Positions 25,916 to 34,043 of a stretch of 64,000 nt of DNA are shown here, piece after piece; within the stretch, counting starts at the first letter, position 1; each line of letters begins with the position of its first letter. A program made the position numbers and the translations under genes. The notes under the pieces were generated by a model, which did not search any database, was not told the DNA's origin, and worked only from the letters and a program-made list of their open reading frames with translations. The stretch comes from an uncultured Chlorobiaceae bacterium (GTDB lineage: Bacteria > Bacteroidota > Chlorobiia > Chlorobiales > Chlorobiaceae). The stretch lies in the NCBI GenBank assembly GCA_903843305.1, contig CAIMPI010000020.1, positions 44,595 to 108,594 on the forward strand, read 5' to 3'.

Positions 25916-28531
25916 ATGGCGAATGAGAATAAAAATAATTCATCCTACAAAGTCTATGTCTTTGTGTTTTTCAGTGCAGTCCTGCTTGCTCTCTCTCTTT
26001 GGGTGGTATGGGATGACGAGTTTGGCCTGAGACCATGGAAAAAGTACCAGGAAGAGTTTAAGACAATGAAGCACGATCAGCTTGAAAAGGATTACCGTAA
26101 AGCTGTGGTTGAATTCCAGAGATCGGGAGGCCATAAAAGGCTTGCCGAGCTGGAAGCTCAACTTGCGAAAGCTGAAACGTCTTTTCAAAGTGGAGGAACT
26201 CAGGAAAAGTACAAACAGTTGACTAAGCAGTTCGATGACCTCCATGCACAATCGGCGATTAACCAGAAAGAGCTGCAAAATGCACGAGGACTGTTTCTTG
26301 AAACAGAGTACTACTTCACCAAGACCCAGAAGCCGGAATACAAGGTTAAAATGGATGAGCTTCAACGTCAGATCGATGCAATAACACTGCGTGGAAATGC
26401 GTTACAGAAGAAAGAAGAGGTGCTCAAGAACTCTATTTCGGCAATCACGTCAGGGAAGGCGCACCTTGAGGCTGAGATTGAACGGATGAAAAGCGGCCTC
26501 GAAGATCTGAAAGAGAAGATTGCAAACAATAATAAAGTTGCTGTCGAGATCAAGCAGATCCACATCAAGGATATAGACAAAGCCGACCGTTGCCAGACTT
26601 GCCACATTGGTATCGATGGTAAAAGACAGGTATCACTACTCCAGCCTTTTGCTCGGCATCCCGCGAGTTTTGTTTATCTTGATCATCATGATCCGACCAA
26701 GTTTGGCTGTACGTTCTGTCATCGTGGACAGGGCCGTGCCACCACTTCTACTGAAAAAGCACATGGTAACGTGAAGCATTGGGATGAGCCTTTGCTTGCC
26801 GGAGACATGACCCAGACATCCTGCCTTAACTGTCATGGTGATATCAAGGGGCTTCGTGGTGCCGAAGAAATTGTAAACAGTACAGAGCTTCTTAAAAAGT
26901 ACGGTTGCTACAGTTGCCATAAGATTCCTGGCTATGAGACCATGGGAGATGTCGGTCCGGTTTTGACTGAGGTCGGAACCAAAGTTAACTATTCATGGGC
27001 TGTCAAATGGTTGCTTGATCCCAAGCTATATTTTTCGACCGCCCGTATGCCCAAGTTTTTCTTTACACAGGATCAGGCTGAATCTATTGCCGATTACCTG
27101 TTCAGCATGTCCGGCACAACACGTCACGATGTGGATTACTCCAAGGAAACGCCTAATGCTAAGCTTGTCGAGCAGGGCAAGGCCCTCTGGAGTCAGGCGC
27201 GTTGCAATCTTTGCCATACTACAGGCGGCAGAGGCGGGAACCATGTCAAGGTCTACGCTCCTGACTTAAGCAAGGTGGGCAGCAAGGTTAACAAGGAGTG
27301 GCTCTTTAGATGGCTCAAAAATCCAAATGCCTATTTCCCTGGCACTAAAATGCCGAGGTTCCGCTTTACGGATGAAGACATCAAGTCTCTGGTTGAATAC
27401 ATCACCAGTGAGTACAAGGATGATGAGGCCGAGCCGAAATATGTTCAGCCGGTTGAAATCCAGGTTGCCTCTATCAAGAAAGGTAAAGATCTTGTGCAGA
27501 AATATGGCTGTTATGGGTGCCATAAGCTCCAGGGAATGGAGGAGATGGTCCAGATTGCTCCATCATTGAAAAGCCAGGGTGTCAGCTTCTTGAGAGGTGA
27601 CGAAATGCGTGAAAAAATCGGTACAGAGCTCTCTTCTATCGGCAGCAAGCCGCTTGAGATGCTTGATTTCGGAAAGCTTAAAAAATCAATTCCGAACGAT
27701 CGACTGAGTTATATCAAGCAGAAACTGAGAGACCCCAGAGGTTATAGACTTGGACTGAGGATGCCTGACTTCCGTTTGGCAGAATCCGAGATCAATGAGT
27801 TGGCGGCAGTACTTTACGGATTTACCGACTCGAATGTCCCGGTCCGCTTCATGGTACCATCCCGTCAGGAGTTGGACAGGATGGCGGGTGTCCAGAGCTA
27901 TAAATTTACTGGTGACTTTGCGAAGGTAATCGCTGATGTCAAGTGCACAAACTGTCACTCCATCCGTGGTATCGGAGCAGATTATGCGCCTGACCTCTCT
28001 TATGCTGGCAGCAAGCTTCAGGAAGGATGGATCCGCAATTTCCTTGCGAACCCTGATGTTATCCGTCCGTTGCTGCAGCAGATGCCGAAGCTTGGTCTGA
28101 CATCTGGCAAACCGGCGGCAAAGATTACCATGCCAAGGTTTAACCTTGGTCAACAGAAGGTTGAGGATACGAACAGAACGGATGTTGATGTCGTGATCAA
28201 CTTTTTCCAGCAGGAGTTGGTGTCGAACGACATTCCGAAAAAAATACCGGTAATCACCACCATGACTATGCCTGAACAGATCAGTAAGGGCAAGAACCTT
28301 TATGATGAGAAAGGATGCAAGTCTTGTCACCAGATAGGCACGGAGGGAGGCGCTCTTGGTCCCAATTTGTCGAATGTCGGTAACCGGTTGAATCCAGGGT
28401 TTATTTTCAAGCATCTTGAAAATGCCCGTAAATTCAAACCCGATATTGTTGAGCCTGATTACGGCTTTACGGAACGGGAAAGAATTTACTTAACCAACTT
28501 TTTGATGACCCTGAAACTGAATACGAAGTGA
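25916..28531 (+). CDS. Membrane-anchored octahaem cytochrome c
   Basis: An 871-residue multihaem protein. The N-terminal helix (VYVFVFFSAVLLALSLWVVW) is a likely anchor. It is followed by about 180 residues of charged, helical, coiled-coil-like sequence. Eight CxxCH sites then occur at about residues 226, 265, 303, 331, 430, 532, 677 and 801 (CQTCH, CTFCH, CLNCH, CYSCH, CNLCH, CYGCH, CTNCH, CKSCH). Several lie in mono-haem-like modules with a downstream MP(K/R)F or similar methionine. It probably replaces cytochrome f/c1 as acceptor from the Rieske centre and wires electrons through the periplasm. The start is ATG 25916. The stop overlaps the next gene by one base. Confidence 0.9.
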   Translation: MANENKNNSSYKVYVFVFFSAVLLALSLWVVWDDEFGLRPWKKYQEEFKTMKHDQLEKDYRKAVVEFQRSGGHKRLAELEAQLAKAETSFQSGGTQEKYKQLTKQFDDLHAQSAINQKELQNARGLFLETEYYFTKTQKPEYKVKMDELQRQIDAITLRGNALQKKEEVLKNSISAITSGKAHLEAEIERMKSGLEDLKEKIANNNKVAVEIKQIHIKDIDKADRCQTCHIGIDGKRQVSLLQPFARHPASFVYLDHHDPTKFGCTFCHRGQGRATTSTEKAHGNVKHWDEPLLAGDMTQTSCLNCHGDIKGLRGAEEIVNSTELLKKYGCYSCHKIPGYETMGDVGPVLTEVGTKVNYSWAVKWLLDPKLYFSTARMPKFFFTQDQAESIADYLFSMSGTTRHDVDYSKETPNAKLVEQGKALWSQARCNLCHTTGGRGGNHVKVYAPDLSKVGSKVNKEWLFRWLKNPNAYFPGTKMPRFRFTDEDIKSLVEYITSEYKDDEAEPKYVQPVEIQVASIKKGKDLVQKYGCYGCHKLQGMEEMVQIAPSLKSQGVSFLRGDEMREKIGTELSSIGSKPLEMLDFGKLKKSIPNDRLSYIKQKLRDPRGYRLGLRMPDFRLAESEINELAAVLYGFTDSNVPVRFMVPSRQELDRMAGVQSYKFTGDFAKVIADVKCTNCHSIRGIGADYAPDLSYAGSKLQEGWIRNFLANPDVIRPLLQQMPKLGLTSGKPAAKITMPRFNLGQQKVEDTNRTDVDVVINFFQQELVSNDIPKKIPVITTMTMPEQISKGKNLYDEKGCKSCHQIGTEGGALGPNLSNVGNRLNPGFIFKHLENARKFKPDIVEPDYGFTERERIYLTNFLMTLKLNTK

Positions 28532-28974
28532 TGCAAAAATCCATAAAAATCAGGAAGTTCGCCGTTGTAGCAGCTCTTTCACTCCTTGTGATTGCTGGGT
28601 GCGGCAAAAAGCCGGCTCCATCAGGAAAAAACGACCTTAAAAAAACGGTGACTGCTGATTCGGCAGCAGTCACCGGCAAAAAGGTTCCGTTTGCCCTGAA
28701 AGAAGGCAAGCGGCTTTTCTCTCACTATTGTGCGGTCTGTCATGGTGAAACCGGTGATGGAAGCGGTCAGTACTATGGCTTGACTCCTGCGCCTGCCAAT
28801 TTCACCGATAAGGCTTTTATGAAGACCTTGTCGAATGAGAAGCTTTTTAAAGCGATAATGGAGGGCTCAGCCTCGGTTGGCAAGTCGAACATGTGTCCGC
28901 CTTGGGGGAAGTCGTTTCATAGCGAGGAATTGGAGTTCATCGTTACTTATATTCGGACTCTCGCTGTAAACTGA
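28531..28974 (+). CDS. Lipoprotein monohaem cytochrome c
   Basis: A 147-residue class I cytochrome c with a lipoprotein signal (LSLLVIAGC). The mature part has a flexible linker, the haem site CAVCH in RLFSHYCAVCHGETGDG, and a likely methionine ligand in SNMCPPWGK. It is attached to a membrane on the periplasmic side. The start overlaps the octahaem gene stop (TGATG), so the two are translationally coupled. It is probably the mobile or terminal electron carrier of the complex. Confidence 0.9.
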   Translation: MQKSIKIRKFAVVAALSLLVIAGCGKKPAPSGKNDLKKTVTADSAAVTGKKVPFALKEGKRLFSHYCAVCHGETGDGSGQYYGLTPAPANFTDKAFMKTLSNEKLFKAIMEGSASVGKSNMCPPWGKSFHSEELEFIVTYIRTLAVN

Positions 28975-29053
28975 GATTTCTCTTGAGTGTGTTTCGTTGT
29001 ATATTTTTACTGGAATTCTTTTTTTACTAACACCCAAAACTATGGAGTTGAAA

Positions 29054-29656
29054 ATGTTGAAATGTAAAAGCAAGTTCATCAAAACCGCACTGTTAATGGC
29101 AAGTTTCGGGTTTATCAGCTCGAATGCTTTTTGTGCTGGTACTGTTACCGGCAAGGTTGACGCAAGCATTCCTAAGTATGCTGGTGACGCCGTTGTCTAT
29201 CTGTTAGGCGTCAAGGGGCCGGTTGTACCGGCGCATGCGGTTGTTGATCAAAAGAGTCTTGTGTTTGTCCCTCATGTCACCACTGTGCCTGTTGGTTCTA
29301 CCGTTGACTTTAAAAATAACGACAAGGTCAATCACAATATTTTTTCAGCAAGTGCCGCTAAAAAATTCAATCTTGGCACATACAACCCAGGCATGTCCAA
29401 GCCTGTGACATTCGATAAACCGGGCGCTGTAAATTTACTGTGTAATGTTCACTCTGAAATGTCAGGCTGGGTTGTTATAACTGAAAACCAATATGCTGCA
29501 GTGACTGAGCATGATGGTAAGTTCACCATCAAGAATGTTCCTGCCGGGACTTATGAGATCTCCGCCTGGAGCGAAAAGCTCAAGCCACAAGGAAAGACGA
29601 CCGTTACGGTTGTTGATGGGCAGGTGGCTACAATTACTCTCAAATTAGCAAAATAA
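29054..29656 (+). CDS. Periplasmic cupredoxin with C-terminal beta-sandwich domain
   Basis: A 200-residue exported protein with a signal peptide that ends near SSNAFCAGT. The cupredoxin domain shows a copper-ligand pattern: His in NDKVNHNIFS, then Cys-His-Met in NLLCNVHSEMSGWV. The last ~50 residues (HDGKFTIKNVPAGTYEISAWSE) look like a carboxypeptidase-regulatory-like domain. Such proteins are often annotated as methylamine-utilisation-like, but no such pathway is seen. The likely role is electron carrying in the periplasm. The start is placed at ATG 29054 with GGAG upstream. It is the last gene before a strong terminator, so it closes the Rieske operon. Confidence 0.85.
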   Translation: MLKCKSKFIKTALLMASFGFISSNAFCAGTVTGKVDASIPKYAGDAVVYLLGVKGPVVPAHAVVDQKSLVFVPHVTTVPVGSTVDFKNNDKVNHNIFSASAAKKFNLGTYNPGMSKPVTFDKPGAVNLLCNVHSEMSGWVVITENQYAAVTEHDGKFTIKNVPAGTYEISAWSEKLKPQGKTTVTVVDGQVATITLKLAK

Positions 29657-29690
29657 TATTCATCATTTTCCAGGAAATGAAGAATAAGTT

Positions 29691-29726
29691 AACGAGGTGT
29701 CTGGAAACAGCTACCTCGTTTTTTTT
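29691..29726 (+). terminator. Rho-independent terminator after the cupredoxin gene
   Basis: An 8-bp stem (AACGAGGT with ACCTCGTT) followed by a run of T. Confidence 0.88.
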
Positions 29727-29872
29727 GTCTTTTAAGCGATTTTTAAGCTTGCATTAATGGCGGTTTAAGGATTGAATGATTATCGTAATAAAGATATCTG
29801 CCGCTGTTGCTTGCTTGCTGTTTAAAGCCGGATTTCGTGATTATCAATTCTCATAATAAAACATCTATTTCC

Positions 29873-30388
29873 ATGAAAACTATTCGTTGGAAAAAATTGA
29901 GACTGCTTCTGCTTGCGTCTCTTTTTTGTTTTAGTGTAACCGGTACTTCTTATGCACTTGAGACTGGGAGTCAGGCACCTGATTTTCAATTACCGGGAGC
30001 GCAAGGTACGGTTATGCTTTCAAAAACGGCTGGTTCGGTCGTCTATGTTGATTTCTGGGCTTCATGGTGCGGTCCGTGCAAGCAGTCACTTCCGTGGATG
30101 AACGCCATGCAGGACAAATATCGCTCACAGGGGTTGCAGATTATCGGGGTGAATGTCGATGCCAAAAGTGAGGACGCCCGAAAGTTTCTTGCTCAGACCC
30201 CGGCTCATTTTGCTGTTGCATTTGATCCAAATGGTGCCACTCCTCGCCAGTACGGGGTGAAAGGTATGCCGACAAGCTTTCTTATTGGCAGAAATGGTAA
30301 AATTATTTTCCAGCATTTAGGTTTTAACGCTGCCGCAGGCGAAACACTCGAGAAAGAGATCAAAGCGGCTCTGGAGGGGAAAAAATGA
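29873..30388 (+). CDS. Exported TlpA-like thiol-disulfide oxidoreductase
   Basis: A 171-residue periplasmic thioredoxin-fold protein. The signal peptide runs LRLLLLASLFCFSVTGTSYA. The redox site is FWASWCGPCKQSLPW, and the cis-proline loop is GVKGMPTSFLI. TlpA-type proteins reduce disulfides, often on apocytochromes or copper proteins. It starts the second block of the island and overlaps the DUF4266 gene by four bases. The ATG at 29873 is chosen because the signal peptide begins there. Confidence 0.9.
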   Translation: MKTIRWKKLRLLLLASLFCFSVTGTSYALETGSQAPDFQLPGAQGTVMLSKTAGSVVYVDFWASWCGPCKQSLPWMNAMQDKYRSQGLQIIGVNVDAKSEDARKFLAQTPAHFAVAFDPNGATPRQYGVKGMPTSFLIGRNGKIIFQHLGFNAAAGETLEKEIKAALEGKK

Positions 30389-30624
30389 AAGAGCATATTC
30401 TGCTAAAACCGGTTCATGCTTTTCTGTTGATGGTAATACTTGCCCTTTCAGGCTGCTCGATTGGCCAGGCTGTTCAGCCTTGGGAAAAAGAGACGCTTGC
30501 CCGGCATGAGATGACCTTTGAGGGTGATCCGCTGGAGACCAAGTATGATGAGCACATTTACAGCAGCAAAGAGGGGGCGTCGGGCGGCGCCGGAGTTGGA
30601 GGTGGCGGTTGTGGCTGCAATTAA
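30385..30624 (+). CDS. DUF4266 lipoprotein
   Basis: A 79-residue lipoprotein. The lipobox is LALSGC. The mature start VQPWEKETLARHEMTFEGDPL is typical of DUF4266, and the tail is glycine-rich and ends GGGGCGCN. The function is unknown. The family is usually found next to a DUF3570 gene and ApbE, as here. It overlaps the TlpA-like gene by four bases. The glycine-cysteine tail might bind metal or be modified, but nothing in the sequence proves this. Confidence 0.85.
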   Translation: MKEHILLKPVHAFLLMVILALSGCSIGQAVQPWEKETLARHEMTFEGDPLETKYDEHIYSSKEGASGGAGVGGGGCGCN

Positions 30625-30651
30625 CGTAATTGTAATATTCCAGATACTTTT

Positions 30652-31794
30652 ATGAAATCTGTCCCGACAAAAAATCATGTTATAGGCGCAGCGCTTTTCG
30701 CCGCAGCCATGGCTTTGCCATCATACCATTCGGTTTTTGCTGAAGCAGCTCCAGAGAAAGGTATTGTTGCTTTCAAATATCTTAACTATCAAGACAGCCA
30801 GCCAGACCAGGATCGAATTAAGGTTAATGCCTACTCAACATCAGTTATGATGCCATTTGCCGGAAATTGGTCAGTAAGTACCTCTTACACATACGATTCG
30901 CTTTCAGGCGCATCACCCAGACGCCATGATACATTTGACACAATTGCAGGTGCCTCAAAAATGTCAGAAGAACGAAATGCCGGAGATCTTAACTTCACAA
31001 GATATCTTGATAAAGGAAGTATAACCTTCGGCACAAGTTATTCTGAAGAATCGGACTACATATCACGCGGCTATTCTCTACAGAGAAGCTTTTTGACAAT
31101 AGACAATAATACTACAGTAACGATTGGTGGAAGCTATAACACCGATACTATCAACGCATGGAAAAAAGAGGTTTATGGAAGGTCGAAAAAGGTTTATGCT
31201 GGATTAATTGGTGTCTCAAAGGTATTAACCAAGAAAGATATCGTTCAATTGAATATTGGATTTTCCAGAGGTAAGGGTTATTTCTCCGATCCTTACAAAG
31301 AAGGCGAAGATGGCACCCTTGACCCAAGGCCGAAAGAACGCAACATAACAACACTCCTGACTCGATGGAACCATCACTTCGATAGTTCAGATGGCACTGC
31401 AAGAGTATCTTACCGATACTACACTGATTCCTATGATATTTCAGCTCATACCCTTGGTGTTGAGTATGTCCAGCCACTTCCATATCGATTAACCATTACG
31501 CCTGCAGTGCGGTATTCATCGCAGACCGCTGCATACTTTTATGTACCAAAAGCATCATTTAATCCTTTGGCTGATCCGTCCAAGCCCTACTCCTATGACG
31601 AACGGCTATCGGCTTTTGGTGCTCTGACACTCGGAGTAAAGGTTGAAAAAAAAATCGCTGCGGACTGGACTGTTGATGTCAAATATGAACAATACGAGCA
31701 ACGTGGTGCTTGGTGCATGACGGGTAATGGCGATTCAGGACTTCAGCCCTTCCGTTTCAGAAATATTCAGCTTGGCATTTCTCGACAGTTGTAG
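30652..31794 (+). CDS. DUF3570 outer-membrane-type protein with a candidate flavinylation motif
   Basis: A 380-residue exported protein whose signal peptide ends near SVFAEA. The mature part is a succession of amphipathic beta strands (TFGTSYSEESDYISRGYS and many others) ending in a strand-like RNIQLGISRQL, as in outer-membrane barrels. Residues 82-88 read DSLSGAS, which matches the D-x-x-(S/T)-G-A-(S/T) motif where ApbE attaches FMN, and an ApbE gene lies 1.3 kb downstream. This suggests a flavin-carrying outer-membrane protein. The family has no assigned reaction. Confidence 0.85.
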   Translation: MKSVPTKNHVIGAALFAAAMALPSYHSVFAEAAPEKGIVAFKYLNYQDSQPDQDRIKVNAYSTSVMMPFAGNWSVSTSYTYDSLSGASPRRHDTFDTIAGASKMSEERNAGDLNFTRYLDKGSITFGTSYSEESDYISRGYSLQRSFLTIDNNTTVTIGGSYNTDTINAWKKEVYGRSKKVYAGLIGVSKVLTKKDIVQLNIGFSRGKGYFSDPYKEGEDGTLDPRPKERNITTLLTRWNHHFDSSDGTARVSYRYYTDSYDISAHTLGVEYVQPLPYRLTITPAVRYSSQTAAYFYVPKASFNPLADPSKPYSYDERLSAFGALTLGVKVEKKIAADWTVDVKYEQYEQRGAWCMTGNGDSGLQPFRFRNIQLGISRQL

Positions 31795-31957
31795 AGTTAC
31801 ACCTTGGCGCTTTTTGTCATTTCAGATTTGACCGAATCTTTACTTCTTGACAAGCTTGTCTTGTTGGCGGCTGTTTTTCTTGCTTGTAACAATTGCAGTA
31901 CGCCTTGGCTCTGTACCTTAACACAATAACTCCTTTTATAAATACGGAGAAATTAAT

Positions 31958-33103
31958 ATGGCAAATATTTCTTACACACTGACTGGCACCGGAAATCCTG
32001 ATTCGGCGAATATTGCCAGTATGAGCGGACAGCCAAGTTCAAAGAATGCCTATACCTATACATTTCATGGATTAGCGGGAGCCGATACGTTTTATGTTGC
32101 TGGTTCGAATGCTCAAAACGGTCAATATGCCAGTAACTTTTCCGCGGCAAAATTCTCCATTGGAACCACAACACTGAACAACCCGCTGCCAAGTGGCATG
32201 GTTCCGAATGGCACTGGAGTAAATGCAGGGATGTATGTGGTATCAGGCGCAAGCAATGGCGGAATTTCGTTTACATTTGTGCTTGACAGCGTTGAAACAT
32301 TGGTGTTCAGTGACAAAATAGTCACTTTATCTTATGCCGACACCACTCCACCGACAGAAATAGCATCCAGCCCAACGGATACTGCCACTGGTGTTGCGTT
32401 AAATAGTAACATATTTATAACTTTCAGTGAAGCTGTCTCCTTGGGAACAGGTCCAATTGAAATCCATAATGGATCAGGAACCTTGGTGGCAAGCACTGCA
32501 AATTCAACAATCATTGCTTCAATATCTGGCAATACACTCACAATTGATCCGGCAGTAACATTTACGACTTCGACGTCCTATTATGTTTCATTGACGGCAA
32601 ATTCCATCAAAGATTTGGCAGGAAACTTCTTGACGACTGTAATAAATCCTCATTTTACCACAGGGAGTACGACTGATACCACAATACCAACGTTGTCTTT
32701 GACTACAGCAGCAGTACCTATAGCCCCATACAGCAATATTGATATCGGCTTTAGCGAAGCAATTGCACTCGGTACGGGCGCGATTGAAATCCATAATGGA
32801 TCAGCAACAGGCGCTTTGGTAGCGAGCTCTGCAACGACAACGATTGCTGCATCAGTATCTGGCAATATGCTTCATCTTGATCCTGTAAATGATCTGGCCT
32901 ACAATGCCCACTACTTTGTAACTTTTAAAGGAGGTTCGCTCAATGATCTTGGGGGAAACTCCCTTGCGAGTAGTGCCGTCTATGATTTTACCACAGTGGC
33001 GGATCCCTATGCAGGAGCCACTCACAATATCGGTGTTGATGCGGGCCCTGTTGTTGTAGGGGTTGGAGGACTTGGGGTACTTGCATGGGTTCTTTTCTTT
33101 TAG
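31958..33103 (+). CDS. Secreted or surface protein with two SbsA-type Ig-like (Big_5) domains
   Basis: A 381-residue protein. The first ~125 residues (MANISYTLTGTGNPDSANI...) are beta-rich and of unknown type. Two repeats follow: TPPTEIASSPTDTATGVALN to NPHFTTG, and IPTLSLTTAAVPIAPYSNID to YDFTTVA, each with F(S)EA(V/I) and IEIHNGS. This is the Big_5 (SbsA Ig-like) pattern. The C-terminus is hydrophobic (GPVVVGVGGLGVLAWVLFF). There is no N-terminal signal peptide; export by a C-terminal signal or a type I system is possible. GGAG lies nine bases before the ATG. It separates DUF3570 from ApbE, which is unusual. Confidence 0.75.
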   Translation: MANISYTLTGTGNPDSANIASMSGQPSSKNAYTYTFHGLAGADTFYVAGSNAQNGQYASNFSAAKFSIGTTTLNNPLPSGMVPNGTGVNAGMYVVSGASNGGISFTFVLDSVETLVFSDKIVTLSYADTTPPTEIASSPTDTATGVALNSNIFITFSEAVSLGTGPIEIHNGSGTLVASTANSTIIASISGNTLTIDPAVTFTTSTSYYVSLTANSIKDLAGNFLTTVINPHFTTGSTTDTTIPTLSLTTAAVPIAPYSNIDIGFSEAIALGTGAIEIHNGSATGALVASSATTTIAASVSGNMLHLDPVNDLAYNAHYFVTFKGGSLNDLGGNSLASSAVYDFTTVADPYAGATHNIGVDAGPVVVGVGGLGVLAWVLFF

Positions 33104-33110
33104 CAGGCAA

Positions 33111-34001
33111 ATGAATACGTTTCATTTTGGTTTCGAAGCCATGGCAAGTGGATGCGAGATTGTACTTGCAACCGACAGCAAAGATGAGGCGCAGGAAGTC
33201 GCCAAGTTTGCCATTGAGGAGATTTCAAGAATAGAGCGCAAGTACTCTCGTTATCGTGCGGAAAGCATCATTTCATTGATCAACGCGGCCGCAGGTGTTG
33301 GCTTTGTTGAGTGTGATGACGAGACTCTCTCTCTTGTCCAATATGCTGATACTCTCTATGAAAGCAGCGGTGGGCTCTTTGATATTACTGCTGGGGTTTT
33401 GCGCAAGGCATGGAATTTCAATAACAAGGTTGTGCCTGATCATGCACTACTCTCTCCGCTGCTTGAGCTGATCGACTGGAAAAGTGTTGAACGAAAGGAT
33501 AAAGCTATTCGCCTCCCTTCAGTGGGTATGGAGCTTGATTTTGGAGGATTTGGGAAGGAGTATGCTGCTGATCGTGCAACTAAAATTGTTTACGAGCAGG
33601 GAGTGAAACATGGCTATGTGAATATGGCGGGTGATATTCGTGTTGTGGGGCCAAAGCCTGATGGGAGCCCGTGGATGATTGGCATTCAGCATCCCAGGCA
33701 CAAAGAGCTCGCTATTGCATCAATTCCTCTCCATGCCGGGGCGCTGGCGACAAGTGGCGACTATGAACGCTATTTTGAGGCTAATGGCAAGCGGTATTGC
33801 CATATTATAAACCCTCAGTCCGGGTATCCCGTTATCTGGTGGCAATCAGTAACCGTTGTAACCCCTTTGGCGATTACCGCAGGAAGCTACTCCACAATAG
33901 CAATGTTGAAAGAGGCCGACGCGCTCTCTTTTCTTGATGATTCAGGGATGGGATATCTGGCGGTAGACCACCTTGGAAAGATTTATCATAAGAATGCGTA
34001 A
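33111..34001 (+). CDS. apbE: FAD:protein FMN transferase (ApbE)
   Basis: ApbE moves FMN from FAD onto a Ser/Thr of exported proteins. The protein has about 296 residues. Family motifs are visible: MASGCEIVLAT, SRYRAESIISLINAAAG, ELDFGGFGKEYAADRA, GYVNMAGDIRVVG, GALATSGDYERYF and HIINPQSGYP. No obvious signal peptide is seen at the chosen start (ATG 33111, MNTFHFGFEAMASG), so it may act in the cytoplasm or its export signal may be unrecognised. The DUF3570 product, with its D-S-L-S-G-A-S motif, is the likely substrate. Confidence 0.92.
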   Translation: MNTFHFGFEAMASGCEIVLATDSKDEAQEVAKFAIEEISRIERKYSRYRAESIISLINAAAGVGFVECDDETLSLVQYADTLYESSGGLFDITAGVLRKAWNFNNKVVPDHALLSPLLELIDWKSVERKDKAIRLPSVGMELDFGGFGKEYAADRATKIVYEQGVKHGYVNMAGDIRVVGPKPDGSPWMIGIQHPRHKELAIASIPLHAGALATSGDYERYFEANGKRYCHIINPQSGYPVIWWQSVTVVTPLAITAGSYSTIAMLKEADALSFLDDSGMGYLAVDHLGKIYHKNA

Positions 34002-34043
34002 TGTGGGGTTATAGTATTCAATAATTTTTTTGATGCAAACAGA

